From: Phymorhynchus buccinoides
Taxonomy: Eukaryota; Mollusca; Gastropoda; Neogastropoda; Raphitomidae
Reading direction: 5' to 3'
DNA: 64,000 bases
Assembly: GCA_017654935.2 (NCBI GenBank)
Contig: CM065706.1
Location: 13,848,929 to 13,912,928 of the forward strand
In this document: one piece after another, positions 25,661 through 64,000 of the stretch
How positions within the stretch are numbered: the first letter of the stretch is position 1
Layout of the letters: every line of letters starts with the position of its first letter
Position numbers and translations under genes: made by a program
The notes under the pieces: generated by a model
Told to the model about the DNA's origin: nothing
Databases searched by the model: none
The model's input: the letters and a program-made list of their open reading frames with translations, nothing else

Positions 25661-26032
25661 TGTTTCAGACACACACTGATTTGACACAGTATTGAAGCAC
25701 GTTAATTGAGCAAAAACATTGGCTCCCGGTCCTTTACTCAAATGGCTTTTATCATTGGTTGACATCAGCTTGTAGTAGGGGCCAACAGTAACATGAGAGC
25801 TGTACAATAGATGGTTTTCTACAGTAATGGAAAATAATGATACACATTGGTGTTTTGTGGAAGACTATGACTCACATGTTGGCCTTTTCCAATGGCTGTA
25901 GTGCTGCAGCCAAAGGGATTGGTTGGCCTTTGGGGACCTTCCCCAACGCCAGCTGTCATCGAACCCCTTTGGTCGCGAGAGTGTGGATGTAGCCGCGGCA
26001 AAGCATCTACACTATAAACAACTTGTAGGCCA

Positions 26033-26185
26033 GGGACGGTATTCGTGTCGAGATAGCATGAGACTTAGCATGATGCTAACTTAGAAGCTCTTCCAATGTC
26101 CTATAGGATTTAATAGGACTTTTGGAAGAGCTTCTAAGTTAGCATCATGCTAAGTCTCATGTTATCTCGACATGAATACCGTCCC
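26033..26185. mobile_element. Foldback palindrome (153 bp)
   Basis: Arms 26,033-26,105 and 26,113-26,185 are reverse complements with a few mismatches, separated by about 7 bp. Outer ends are GGGACGGTATTCGTGTCGAG and CTCGACATGAATACCGTCCC. No coding capacity; MITE or foldback. Confidence 0.85.
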
Positions 26186-26391
26186 AGAATAGCATCTGGC
26201 CCCTCTGCTATCTGGCAGTCATGGTGCTATCGAAATAGCCACACCCCATTCTAGCATGCGACTAGCATGACAGAATAGAATATATAGTTATTTAGGTTCA
26301 TTATTAATCGTTAGTTTCCTCGTTCCACTGCACCGTAGGGCTCTGTTGCTCTGTCCTTTCCGCTCTCCTTCACCCTTCTCTATCCCCTCCC

Positions 26392-26422
<31 letters not shown>

Positions 26423-26507
26423 CCATCAGAATGTCTTTCCATGTCAACCTTTTATGGGCAAGGACCAGCCCAAACGTTGTTACTTTCTAACATTGACACG
26501 GACACAT

Positions 26508-26734
26508 ATGGTAGGGGAAGACGGGGTAAAAAGCGCATGGGCGGGTAAGAAGCCCACCCCAATTATCTCATGAAATAAAGAAAATTTCAGTCAAATTTGC
26601 CCATGAGACGAATGCTATACATTAACGCTCGTCTCATGGGCAAAATGAGACTGAAATTTGCTTCATTTCATGAGATAATTGGGGTGGGCTTCTTACCCGC
26701 CCATGCGCTTTTTACCCCGTCCTCCCCTAGCCAT
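26508..26734. mobile_element. Foldback palindrome (about 227 bp)
   Basis: Arms of about 100 bp: left from ATGGTAGGGGAAGACGGGGT, right ending CCGTCCTCCCCTAGCCAT. They are separated by about 20 bp near 26,607-26,627, and contain GGGGTAAAAAGCGCATGGGC and its complement. The short open frames here are palindrome artefacts. Confidence 0.85.
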
Positions 26735-27330
26735 AGCACACGGGCTGCGAGTACTAGTGCAGCAGCCAGCCAGGGGGCTTCCATTGTTCCGATCAGGAAG
26801 GCTGCTGGATGGAGTAGCCAAAAGACTTTCTCTAAGTTCTACAATAAAGCTAGCGACCCAAATTTTTGACAATCAGTCATGAACACTTTCGTGACAAAGC
26901 ACTGCATTTTTTCTTGCATGTTGCTTGCTTTGATTTCATTTACTCATTTATACATATGCACTGTATGTGTTGGTGTGCATATGCACAGAAATTTGATTGG
27001 AAGTTGACTAAATTGTTCTGTGGAGGCTGCTTCATTGCAAATTCATATTTTCAATTAATCGGTCATTAATGCTGGTATCCAATCATTTTTTAATTACTTC
27101 TTGTTTCAAGCTTTGGTTTTTATGCAAATGTGGATATATACCTATATACACAGAATATAATTTGGATGCTGATGATCCATTACCCTGTTCAGTGTATATA
27201 ACCTTGTATGTTTGGTGGTTTATGCTGAAGCCTACGCTTCATTTGTTTTGGGTATGTTGTTTTTGTCCACTAGGTTCTCTAATGTCTCGCGAAATGTCTC
27301 TGGACGATAAATAGATGAGAAATAATTATA

Positions 27331-27594
27331 AAAATTAAACTAGGCTTACGATAGGAAGCTGAAGTTTAATTTGAATTATTTTGAATCTATTGAAGTTACG
27401 CGCCCTCCCTTTTTTTAGATTTGAAATGGTTCAATTAGACATGCCTAGGCCTAGTGGACACAACAACGCTGACGCCTCACTCTTGCTGTGCACGTGATCT
27501 TCTCCCACATCTCGTGTAACTTCTCTTCCTTTCAATAGATTCAAAATAATTCAAATTAAACTTCAGCTTCCTATCGTAAGCCTAGTTTAATTTT
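27331..27594. mobile_element. MITE with about 63-bp terminal inverted repeats
   Basis: The left end AAAATTAAACTAGGCTTACG (27,331) and the right end CGTAAGCCTAGTTTAATTTT (to 27,594) are inverted repeats extending inward about 63 bp to TCAATAGATTCAAAATAATT. They enclose about 138 bp of unique sequence. No transposase. Confidence 0.85.
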
Positions 27595-27995
27595 GTAATA
27601 AATAAGGAAAAAAATCTACAAATTACAAACATGAAAATTATTTTAAAGAAAGCATAAGAAAAGCATGTTCTAAAATTGATTCATCACCTGGGTGAAATCA
27701 ATTACAAGAAAATCTCAATTTGATCAAACAAATTGACAGAGAAAGAACACAGACAGACAGACGGAGATAGAGGAAAAAGATAGACAGACAAACGGACAGA
27801 CGGATGGACAGTCACACCGGCAAATAGACAGAGACAGAAAGAACCATAAAGAATATAACATCAACCAAGCTAGAAATGTAACATACATAGGCATGCAGAA
27901 CACACATATACATTAATATTAAGATTAACATATTCGTTCATAAGCAATTGATGATCATTTCTTTTTAAATTGCCAAAACAAATATGAACATTCAA

Positions 27996-28420
27996 TTAGG
28001 ACGAAATTTCAGTCCAGAAGAGACCTCCAGAATAAAGCAGGGTAGATTTGAAAATGTCCAATCTTGGAAGAGGTAGCATTAGTTTTTGTGGAAGACGTTT
28101 TGTACTGAATTGAAAAGTTTCAGTACGAGATGGGGGAGCACATCCTAACATGATTTTAAACATAAACATGGCTTTATTGAATCTTAATTTAAGTTTATGT
28201 GGAAGAATATCTAGTAATGTGTAGTCAGACTCAGATAGAGTTGACGATTTTAAGAGAACCAAATTGAGAGCACGTCTATAAAGACTATGTAATGGCTTAT
28301 GGACGTGTTCACTGGCTGAATCCCAGAGTGAAGTTGAATAATGTATATGGGATGCAATGTAAGCATGGAAGAATACTTTGCAGGAGTCAATGTTTAGGAA
28401 GTGTTTAATCTTAGACATTA
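27996..28420 (-). pseudogene. LINE reverse transcriptase C-terminal fragment
   Basis: The minus frame SHIHYSTSLWDSASEHVHKP through LPHKLKLRFNKAMFMFK is the post-palm C-terminal part of a Jockey/CR1-like ORF2 and resembles the fragment at 36,394-36,705. It is 5'-truncated at about 28,420, where an opposite-strand LINE fragment begins. The frame running on beyond 28,420 is antisense of that neighbour, not protein of this element. Confidence 0.75.
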
Positions 28421-28960
28421 CCTCCTGCAACGTGTTCAAGAACTGCAAAACAGTGCAGCACGCCTCACTCTCAAGATTCCACGCTCTGATCATATAACAC
28501 CTCATCTTCGTAAGTTGCACTGGTTTCCAGTAGAGGCTAGAATCAAGTATCAAATAGCTTGCCTTTGTTTCGGTGCTGTTCACTCTTCTGGTCCTGTCTA
28601 TCTCTCTGAACTAGTAAACGTCTGCACACCTGCTCGCTCCCTACGTTCTTCCTCTGACTGCTTGCACACTCAAGGTTCTTCGGGTCCACACGAAATCTTT
28701 TGGTGAACGATCCTTCTACTATTTAGCACCTCATATATGGAATTCCCTCCCACAACATGTCCGCTCATTTGACTCTATCTCCGCCTTTCGCTCTGCCCTT
28801 AAAACTCACTTGTTTCGGACATATTTAATTATTAGTGTTTGTGTGTGAGGGTGGGGTTGGGGGATCCGTTTCATTTCATTTTGAAATCTTGTGAAATTTT
28901 GTTTGGCAAATTATTTTTCTTATATTTTGTAAATTGTAAATAGAAAGTGGTAGACAGTCT
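28419..28960 (+). pseudogene. 3' end of a CR1/L2-like LINE (family of 11.5-15.4 kb)
   Basis: The frame NSAARLTLKIPRSDHITPHL, then LHWFPVEARIKYQIACLCFG, closely follows the C-terminus of the LINE at 11.9-13.7 kb. A frame break falls near 28,670. The 3' UTR continues to about 28,960, about 90 bp upstream of the first recognised exon of receptor 1. Confidence 0.85.
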
Positions 28961-29053
28961 ATGTTGTGTAAACACACAATGTTTTCTTGCATCCCAATAC
29001 TTATATACTCCAATTAAGTTTATTGACCAGATGCGGTAGTTTTGTACCTGCAG

Positions 29054-44246
<15,193 letters not shown>

Positions 44247-44640
44247 AATCAATTTAAATAGCAAGGGGCCTAAGCCTTATATTTGTATACAATTGTGTAA
44301 TTGTGTTGCCATGTTCTACAGAAATTAATGTGTTGTCTGATCTGTTTATTTCCATGCCGTATTTTTATATATCAAACCACACATTTGCCATTTCATTGGA
44401 AATACCATGAACACAACGGTATTGTGAGTATAAACGCATTGCCTAGTTTTTGCACGCCTGCTATTATTTACTTGTATCCTCCAATAGCTGGGAGACTGCG
44501 ATAAATAAGCATAATGATACAAGATGCCATAACACCTCACCCACCAGAGCAAAGAAATGTGTAACTCGGAAATTTTATTTTTACTCGTAAAATTCTTTAT
44601 GTGAAGCATGTGCATAATTTGAAACCGTTTTAAAGTCTGT

Positions 44641-44646
44641 AATAAA
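44641..44646 (+). promoter_or_regulatory. Candidate poly(A) signal of receptor 1
   Basis: AATAAA lies about 395 bp after the stop codon, followed by T/GT-rich sequence. It is the first canonical hexamer downstream of the gene. Confidence 0.55.
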
Positions 44647-44699
44647 ATAGTTTGTAATATTTGAAAACAAATACAGCCACATACTAAAGTCCAGCTATC

Positions 44700-45282
44700 A
44701 TTGTCATATGCATGGAAGAGAAATGCTAAAGATCAAAATCAAGATCGCATTGGGCATGGTCTCAACTTATCGAAACTGGATGGACTGGATCTCGACTTCA
44801 GCAACCCCATTTCCATTTTACACATTTTAACAATAAGCTATATCATACTTCAGTTGATGAGGAACGACCACGAGTGAGACGCAGTCATTTAATCACACTA
44901 GTGTTGGACAGTTATAATCCACAGATGCCATCAGCACGTCAGTAAGTCTTTCCAAAGATGGAAAACAAAACATGGACTATGTGTCCCTTCTAACTTTCGT
45001 CAACTACTATAATGACTTTATGATCGACCAATCATTGAAACTCTTTCATAATTCCATGGTTTCGGTTACAAGTTATTGCAAAGGTATGCACATGCATCCA
45101 ATTTGAACATGTTATTACCATTTTAAAAGGTTTCATGTAATCGAATTCTTAACGCTAATCATGATCTTTTTGCAATGCGCAAGGGCTCCAGGCTTGGGCC
45201 AGCTAAATATCATTTTAAACATACAAGTCTTTTGAAGGGTCAACACTTAAAATTTGAAGCAGTGTTTTAAATCCTCAGCTTT
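44700..45282. other. Gap between the two receptor genes
   Basis: The promoter and first exon of receptor 2 would be expected here if the gene has its own start. No clear signal-peptide exon or TATA box is visible. One ATG-led frame (44,972-45,083) ends at a GTATGC donor in the required phase 1 but its product is not signal-peptide-like. Confidence 0.4.
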
Positions 45283-45478
45283 TTTGCTTTAGTGGTCTGA
45301 CAAAGTAACCCCTTGCATACATTGCAACTAAATGGACACCTTTCAACAACTTGCAAAACACGACATTGTGGCATCAGGAGCAGACACGGAACTCAAATAT
45401 TACTTTACACATACAAATTTACAAAGGGTTAGTACTTAAAATTTTAAAGAACCTTTGAAATTTTCAGCATTTTTTTTA
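45170..45478 (+). repeat. Decayed tandem duplicate of the receptor 2 CUB exon start
   Basis: 45,290-45,400 (CTTGCATACATTGCAACTAA, then GGCATCAGGAGCAGACAC) matches the start of the next exon (TTTGCATACATTTCAACTAA, then AGCATCAGGAGCAGACAC) minus about 28 bp. Preceding intron-like text (CATACAAGTCTTTTGAAGGG; then CATACAAATTTACAAAGGGT) is repeated too. The copy contains in-frame stops and is not coding. Confidence 0.75.
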
Positions 45479-45534
45479 ATATCAGTGTGTTACCAGTGTC
45501 GTAATGGAGATGAAATAAAATCTTTTTTTTCCAG

Positions 45535-59883
<14,349 letters not shown>

Positions 59884-60011
59884 ATGTACACCTTAATGTC
59901 TTCAAAATAGCCAACGGGTTGTGTTTAAACATTATATTTATCTAAATATTAGCACAAGGTCAAGCCACAGATAAGTTAAACAAAAAGAAAATGTAATCCG
60001 TTTGGACTGAA

Positions 60012-60017
60012 AATAAA
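60012..60017 (+). promoter_or_regulatory. Candidate poly(A) signal of receptor 2
   Basis: AATAAA about 130 bp after the stop, followed by a GT-rich downstream stretch (GCGGTGTGTTAATTGTGTC). Confidence 0.7.
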
Positions 60018-60164
60018 TATTGATATTTTATTGTACACGTCTATGCGGTGTGTTAATTGTGTCACGGATTTTATCCTGTTAGGGTTTAGCGTGTAGTTCA
60101 TGGTGTTGAAAAGGTTGTAATTGTTCATGCCTTTTGTATGCTTTAATTAGTCCTGGACCCCGAA

Positions 60165-60305
60165 TGGAAATCTGTTTAACGTCCTCCTGTCTGTAACAGA
60201 CACATATGGGACATTAGTAGATGTAAATATGGTGGGAACGATCCTGGAGGCGAGGCCTTGACACGAGGCGAACGCGCTACCACTGTGCCACTACACTAGG
60301 CTGAT
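60165..60305 (+). repeat. Family A repeat copy 6 joined to a tRNA-like sequence
   Basis: Family A text runs from GTTTAACGTCCTCCTGTCTG to ACGATCCTGGAGG (about 60,254). It then switches to a sequence whose reverse complement, TAGTGTAGTGGCACAGTGGT then AGCGCGTTCGCCTC, looks like the 5' half of a tRNA (A box, D arm, anticodon arm). Probably a SINE head joined to family A. Confidence 0.55.
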
Positions 60306-60613
60306 ACATTAAGTATCAATGATGTCACATCCCATCCATTATTGTTAAGTTTACGCATTAGGTTACTGTTGCTGATGAAGATTATAATAAAGATTGAAAT
60401 ACCCACTCCATCACACATGCTACATTTATAGCTAGAACACAAATTTTAGGTTGTGGTAGCAGTGGTTGTGAAACCAGAGACAGGACCTTGTCACACAAAC
60501 AGTAATTCAACGTTTTCAGACACACAGAAGATGACGCGAGTCACGCGATGGAATGGCTGGTGTCTTGTTCGCTGCGCGTGCAGAACAGATGTACTGTCAA
60601 CCAGTCTGTCGTT

Positions 60614-60616
<3 letters not shown>

Positions 60617-60644
<28 letters not shown>

Positions 60645-60860
60645 AATCTTCTATTGCGCTATTCTCCTGACACAGCAGGACTAATCGCGCTTTACATGAA
60701 AAAGAAAAGAAGAAAAAATAAAATAAAAGTAAGTTTACCCCACTCACACAAATGATATTCAAAATACATGTACTTAAAATTATTTAGAAGAAAAAAAATC
60801 ACTTTATCACACTCACACAACTCGCATTTAAAATACCTACATAAAACACGAATTATTTAC
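60617..60860. repeat. (ATA)n and AGCGC-type LINE 3' tail
   Basis: (AAT)n at about 60,617-60,655 is followed by TCTATTGCGCTATTCTCCTG and ATCGCGCTTTACATG, similar to sequences at 6,446 and 41,121. These look like 3' ends of CR1/L2-like elements. Confidence 0.5.
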
Positions 60861-60874
60861 ACCAGCACCAGTAC

Positions 60875-62880
60875 ATACAAATACGTTTAATGCATATAGA
60901 GAAGCTAATTTGTTGTCACTTGACGATCAACGTAAACTAGACACTGCCAAGTATGTGACTATAAGTCTTTCATTATCTAATTCAGTGACAAATGAAATAT
61001 TTCTTGATTCAAGAAAGGATTTTCCCAAAAGGGCACAGAATCTTTCTTACATGCAGCCCATTAAAAATTACAGATTTATTTAGGAAATGTGAGATCGATA
61101 TTTCATTGATTTCAAGTACACCAACCATGCCTATTGTTCCTCACTGGGAGCATAATTCTGCAAAAATTAATATAGATTATACTACTCTGAAAAAAGACGA
61201 TAACATCAATTTAATATCAGTAGAAGCAAAAGAACACCTCGAAAATACATATCCACATAATCTTAAGATTTACACAGATGGCTCGGTTTTAGAATCCTAT
61301 ACAGGAGCTGGATTTGTGATCCCTGATTTAAAAGTCAGAAAATCATTTTGTTTAGGAAAAGACTTTTCTGTATATACTGCAGAACTTTATGCAATTAAAT
61401 TGCACTATCCTGGATAACTAATATGGATATTGCAATTTATAGTATTTTACTTTGTGTTGACTCGAAATCGGTTCTTTATAGTTTACAAAACTGGAATGCA
61501 AACACCAGAAGAGATTTAATTTTTGATGTAAAATATCTAATACATTCTATTATATTTAACGGAATTAACGTTGAATGTTGCTGGATTCCATCACACTGTG
61601 GTATCATTGGGAATGAACTAGCTGATAAATTAGCCAAAGAAGGTGCTAGTAGAAAATCATCAGATTGTTCAATAAAACTAGAAAAACACGAAATAAATTC
61701 AATGTAAGAAAATAGTATATATAATGAAAAGCTTCCTTCAAAATCTAAGATATTATTATCAAATCAAATCAAATCAAATCAAATCAAATCATCTTTATTA
61801 TCTCATAACTGAGAAATTGCAGCCAGGTGCACATAAGAAAAACAACAACAATAAACACATTTATCAACAAAAAAAACAACAACAACAACAATAAACACAT
61901 TTATCAACAATTAAAGAATATAAACTAATAACTAATAACACTGCAATATTGTAGTTAACAAACTGGACGAATACGAATACAAATTCAATCCCAAGGAGAT
62001 GGACAGGCTGCTCAGCAAAACAATCACTCGATGCAGTGCATTAAGAGTTCAACAGATGAATTGATCTTGGTAAGAAAGTTTTCTGTGCTCTTATTTTCAG
62101 TTTTAGAGTTCTGTATCGACGGCCCGATGGTAATACTTCATAGTATTTTGCCAGAACATGACTGTTATCATTAAGAATTTTCCTGGCTTTCTTGACTACT
62201 TGTCTGTCATACAACTCTTGCATACCACTCTGCCTTGCACCCACAACTTTACTGCACACATTCACCATATCACTCAACACACGCTTACTTTTTACACTCA
62301 AGCTTCCATACCAACAGATAAATGACACAGTAAGAACAGATTCAATGCAACATCGGTAGTAGGTTTGAAGAATATCTGAACAGACACCAATATTCCTTAG
62401 CCTCTGTAAACAAAAGATCCTGGACTGACTCTTCTTATGTATATGCTCAATGTGTTTATCAAAAGTAAGTTTCTTGTCTAAAACTGTGCCTAGGTATTTG
62501 TACTCATCAATTCTTTCAACCGTTTCACCATCAATTTCCAAATGTGGCACTGGCACTGGGTTTCTACGAAAATCTACAAGCAGTTCTTTTGTTTTAACAA
62601 CATTATGTTCAAGATCTTTATCTAGCCTTATCTACAAAATTCGATTGAACTCGTGGAGGACCAAATTTTCTAAAGATGTAGAATGCGATTGTGGTCTCCC
62701 AATATTAGTTCAACACATTCTTTTAGAATGTCCATTATTATCATTGTTATACAGACTATCTGGGATACAAGTTGCACAAATTGGAACTTTAAAAGATGTA
62801 GTTTACAGTCATGAAATGATCAAAATTGCTACAGTCATATCCAGCTCTGGAATTGCAAGATTACTTTAGTTCATGAGTTA
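60875..62880 (+). pseudogene. I/Jockey-type LINE RNase H region, interrupted
   Basis: Plus frames: NAYREANLLSLDDQRKLDTA (about 60,896), then an RNase H domain IYTDGSVLESYTGAGFVIPD, YTAELYAI (to about 61,411), a break, VDSKSVLYSL and CCWIPSHCGIIGNELADKLA (61,455-61,640). After a nested insertion (about 61,763-62,612) the element resumes with KIRLNSWRTKFSKDVECDCG and LVQHILLECPLL, the C-terminal cysteine/histidine block. Same family type as 6.65-7.66 kb, and the better preserved of the two at the 3' side. Confidence 0.75.
61763..62612 (-). mobile_element. Rex1/CR1-like LINE 3' fragment inserted in the previous LINE
   Basis: Minus-strand frame 62,556-62,041: HLEIDGETVERIDEYKYLGT, LTFDKHIEHIHKKSQSRIFC, VLPSGRRYRTLKLKIRAQKT, then FLPRSIHLLNS. 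The PSGRRYR - FLPRSI-LLN ending is characteristic of Rex1-Babar-type reverse transcriptases. A (AAATC)n 3' tail lies at 61,761-61,789. It is 5'-truncated at about 62,612 within KTKELLVDFRRN. Confidence 0.8.
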
Positions 62881-62999
62881 ATTAACTTTAATTTTGTTTT
62901 CTTTTTCACTTTTTTATTTATTTGTTGTTATTAATTTGTTAGGGATTTGTTGCACACGCACTCATATTCACATACACACACACGCGCGCGCGCACACGC

Positions 63000-63200
<201 letters not shown>

Positions 63201-63587
63201 GCTTTTTTTAAAATTGTTTTATTGAACTTTTTTTTTCATTTCCACATTTTTCACAAGGAAGAAAAACAAACAAATAATAGGCAAAAATCAAATAAATACA
63301 TACAGAAGACAAACAAACATATTTACACACATCTGTGCCGTGGAAGTCATTGAAAAATGTTATCACAACATCTTGAGGTAACAATTTATCATCACTATGT
63401 GGAGTAACTAAAAACAGAGAGCTCAACATTTCAAATTGTGAGTTTCAAGCTCTGAACAGGTATTACTCATCATATTTTAAAATGTTTAAAAAACAACAAC
63501 AACAAAACACACCGAAAGTTCATATATATATATATATATATCAGACTAATCATTACTAGATATCTTATTAGTAAAAGTTTTATAAAA

Positions 63588-64000
63588 TCAATTTATATCA
63601 TTGAATATTGCAGTGAATGGAGCCCACCTGGCAGCAAAATCATTATACAATATGTTTTTGTGTGAAATATATTCTTCTATTTTGTATCTGTATTTCAGTT
63701 TTTTAACGTAAATTTTTAAGACAGGTATATCATTGTTTAACTTACAGTGGTATATGTATTCTTTTGCTAACAACAACATAAAATAAAAGATATGATCGAT
63801 TTGTATATTTTTGTCAAATCCAACAATTGCAAGTGCTTCTGAAATACGTAAATTAAATACATTTTGACATTTATCATTCAATGCATCAGACAACTGAGAC
63901 CAAAAACGTTGAATAATGTGACATTTCCAAAACATATGGTGGATGCCATCTTTTGTTGTATTATAAAAATTGCATAATCTCTCACGCCCATCTCTTTCAG
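63588..64000 (-). pseudogene. Tx1/L1-like LINE ORF2 C-terminus, runs off the window
   Basis: The minus frame at 63,935 and below starts MFWKCHIIQRFWSQLSDALN and ends YNDFAARWAPFTAIFND, the extreme C-terminus of L1/Tx1 ORF2 (the cysteine/histidine block followed by a helical tail). The plus sequence up to 64,000 continues the frame upstream (DGRERLCNFYNTTKDGIHH-like). Only this end is in the window. It could be intact beyond. Confidence 0.75.

Noticed and set aside
27996..28583. A 195-residue hypothetical protein spanning the whole interval
   Set aside because: The frame crosses a junction: its first part is antisense of a plus-strand LINE fragment, its second part is the true LINE C-terminus.

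Overview
The window is animal nuclear DNA, most likely from a gastropod mollusc. The evidence is split genes with GT-AG introns, receptor genes of the mollusc-expanded GRL101 / relaxin-receptor-like (LGR type C) class, non-LTR retrotransposons of several clades, and very abundant (CT)n, (CA)n and (TAC)n microsatellites. Species cannot be read from the sequence. There is no sign of bacterial or viral gene organisation.

The only host protein-coding genes I can support are two tandem paralogues on the + strand. Receptor 1 runs from about 29,054 to 44,246 and receptor 2 from about 45,535 to 59,883. I assembled both by hand from splice sites. Every visible junction keeps the reading frame, and intron phases match position by position (1, 0, 2, 0), except that receptor 2 has one extra phase-1 intron. 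Each encodes a very large adhesion-type receptor: two CUB-like domains, half an LDLa repeat, a C-type lectin domain, several LDLa repeats, an LRR block, then a seven-helix rhodopsin-like domain. The first exon(s), with signal peptide and promoter, are not identified for either gene. Receptor 1 keeps the GPCR switch motifs (SD in TM2, DRF, CWFP, NPFLY). Receptor 2 has an intact reading frame but has lost all four, which suggests a decoy, co-receptor or otherwise non-canonical receptor.

1-28.9 kb is mobile-element territory. It holds a decayed transposase-like gene (1.4-2.4 kb), a 19-bp minisatellite, foldback elements, a tRNA-derived SINE (5.8 kb), an RNase H-bearing LINE fragment (6.6-7.7 kb), two head-to-tail CR1/L2-like LINEs on the - strand (7.9-11.5 kb, essentially intact; 11.5-15.4 kb, broken), a diverged 1.4-kb segmental duplication, a U2-snRNA-headed repeat (22.2 kb) and several MITE-like inverted repeats. 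29-60 kb is the receptor pair with introns full of elements: a Penelope-like GIY-YIG remnant, a three-level nested pogo/Tigger-like element, LINE fragments, the 5' half of a Tx1/L1-like LINE, palindromic tandem repeats and degenerate arrays rich in AAGGTCA half-sites. 60-64 kb returns to LINEs, including one LINE inserted into another.

How the genes work together: the two receptors share architecture and probably arose by tandem duplication. One looks able to couple to G proteins and one does not, so ligand sharing or hetero-oligomerisation is a testable idea but only an inference.
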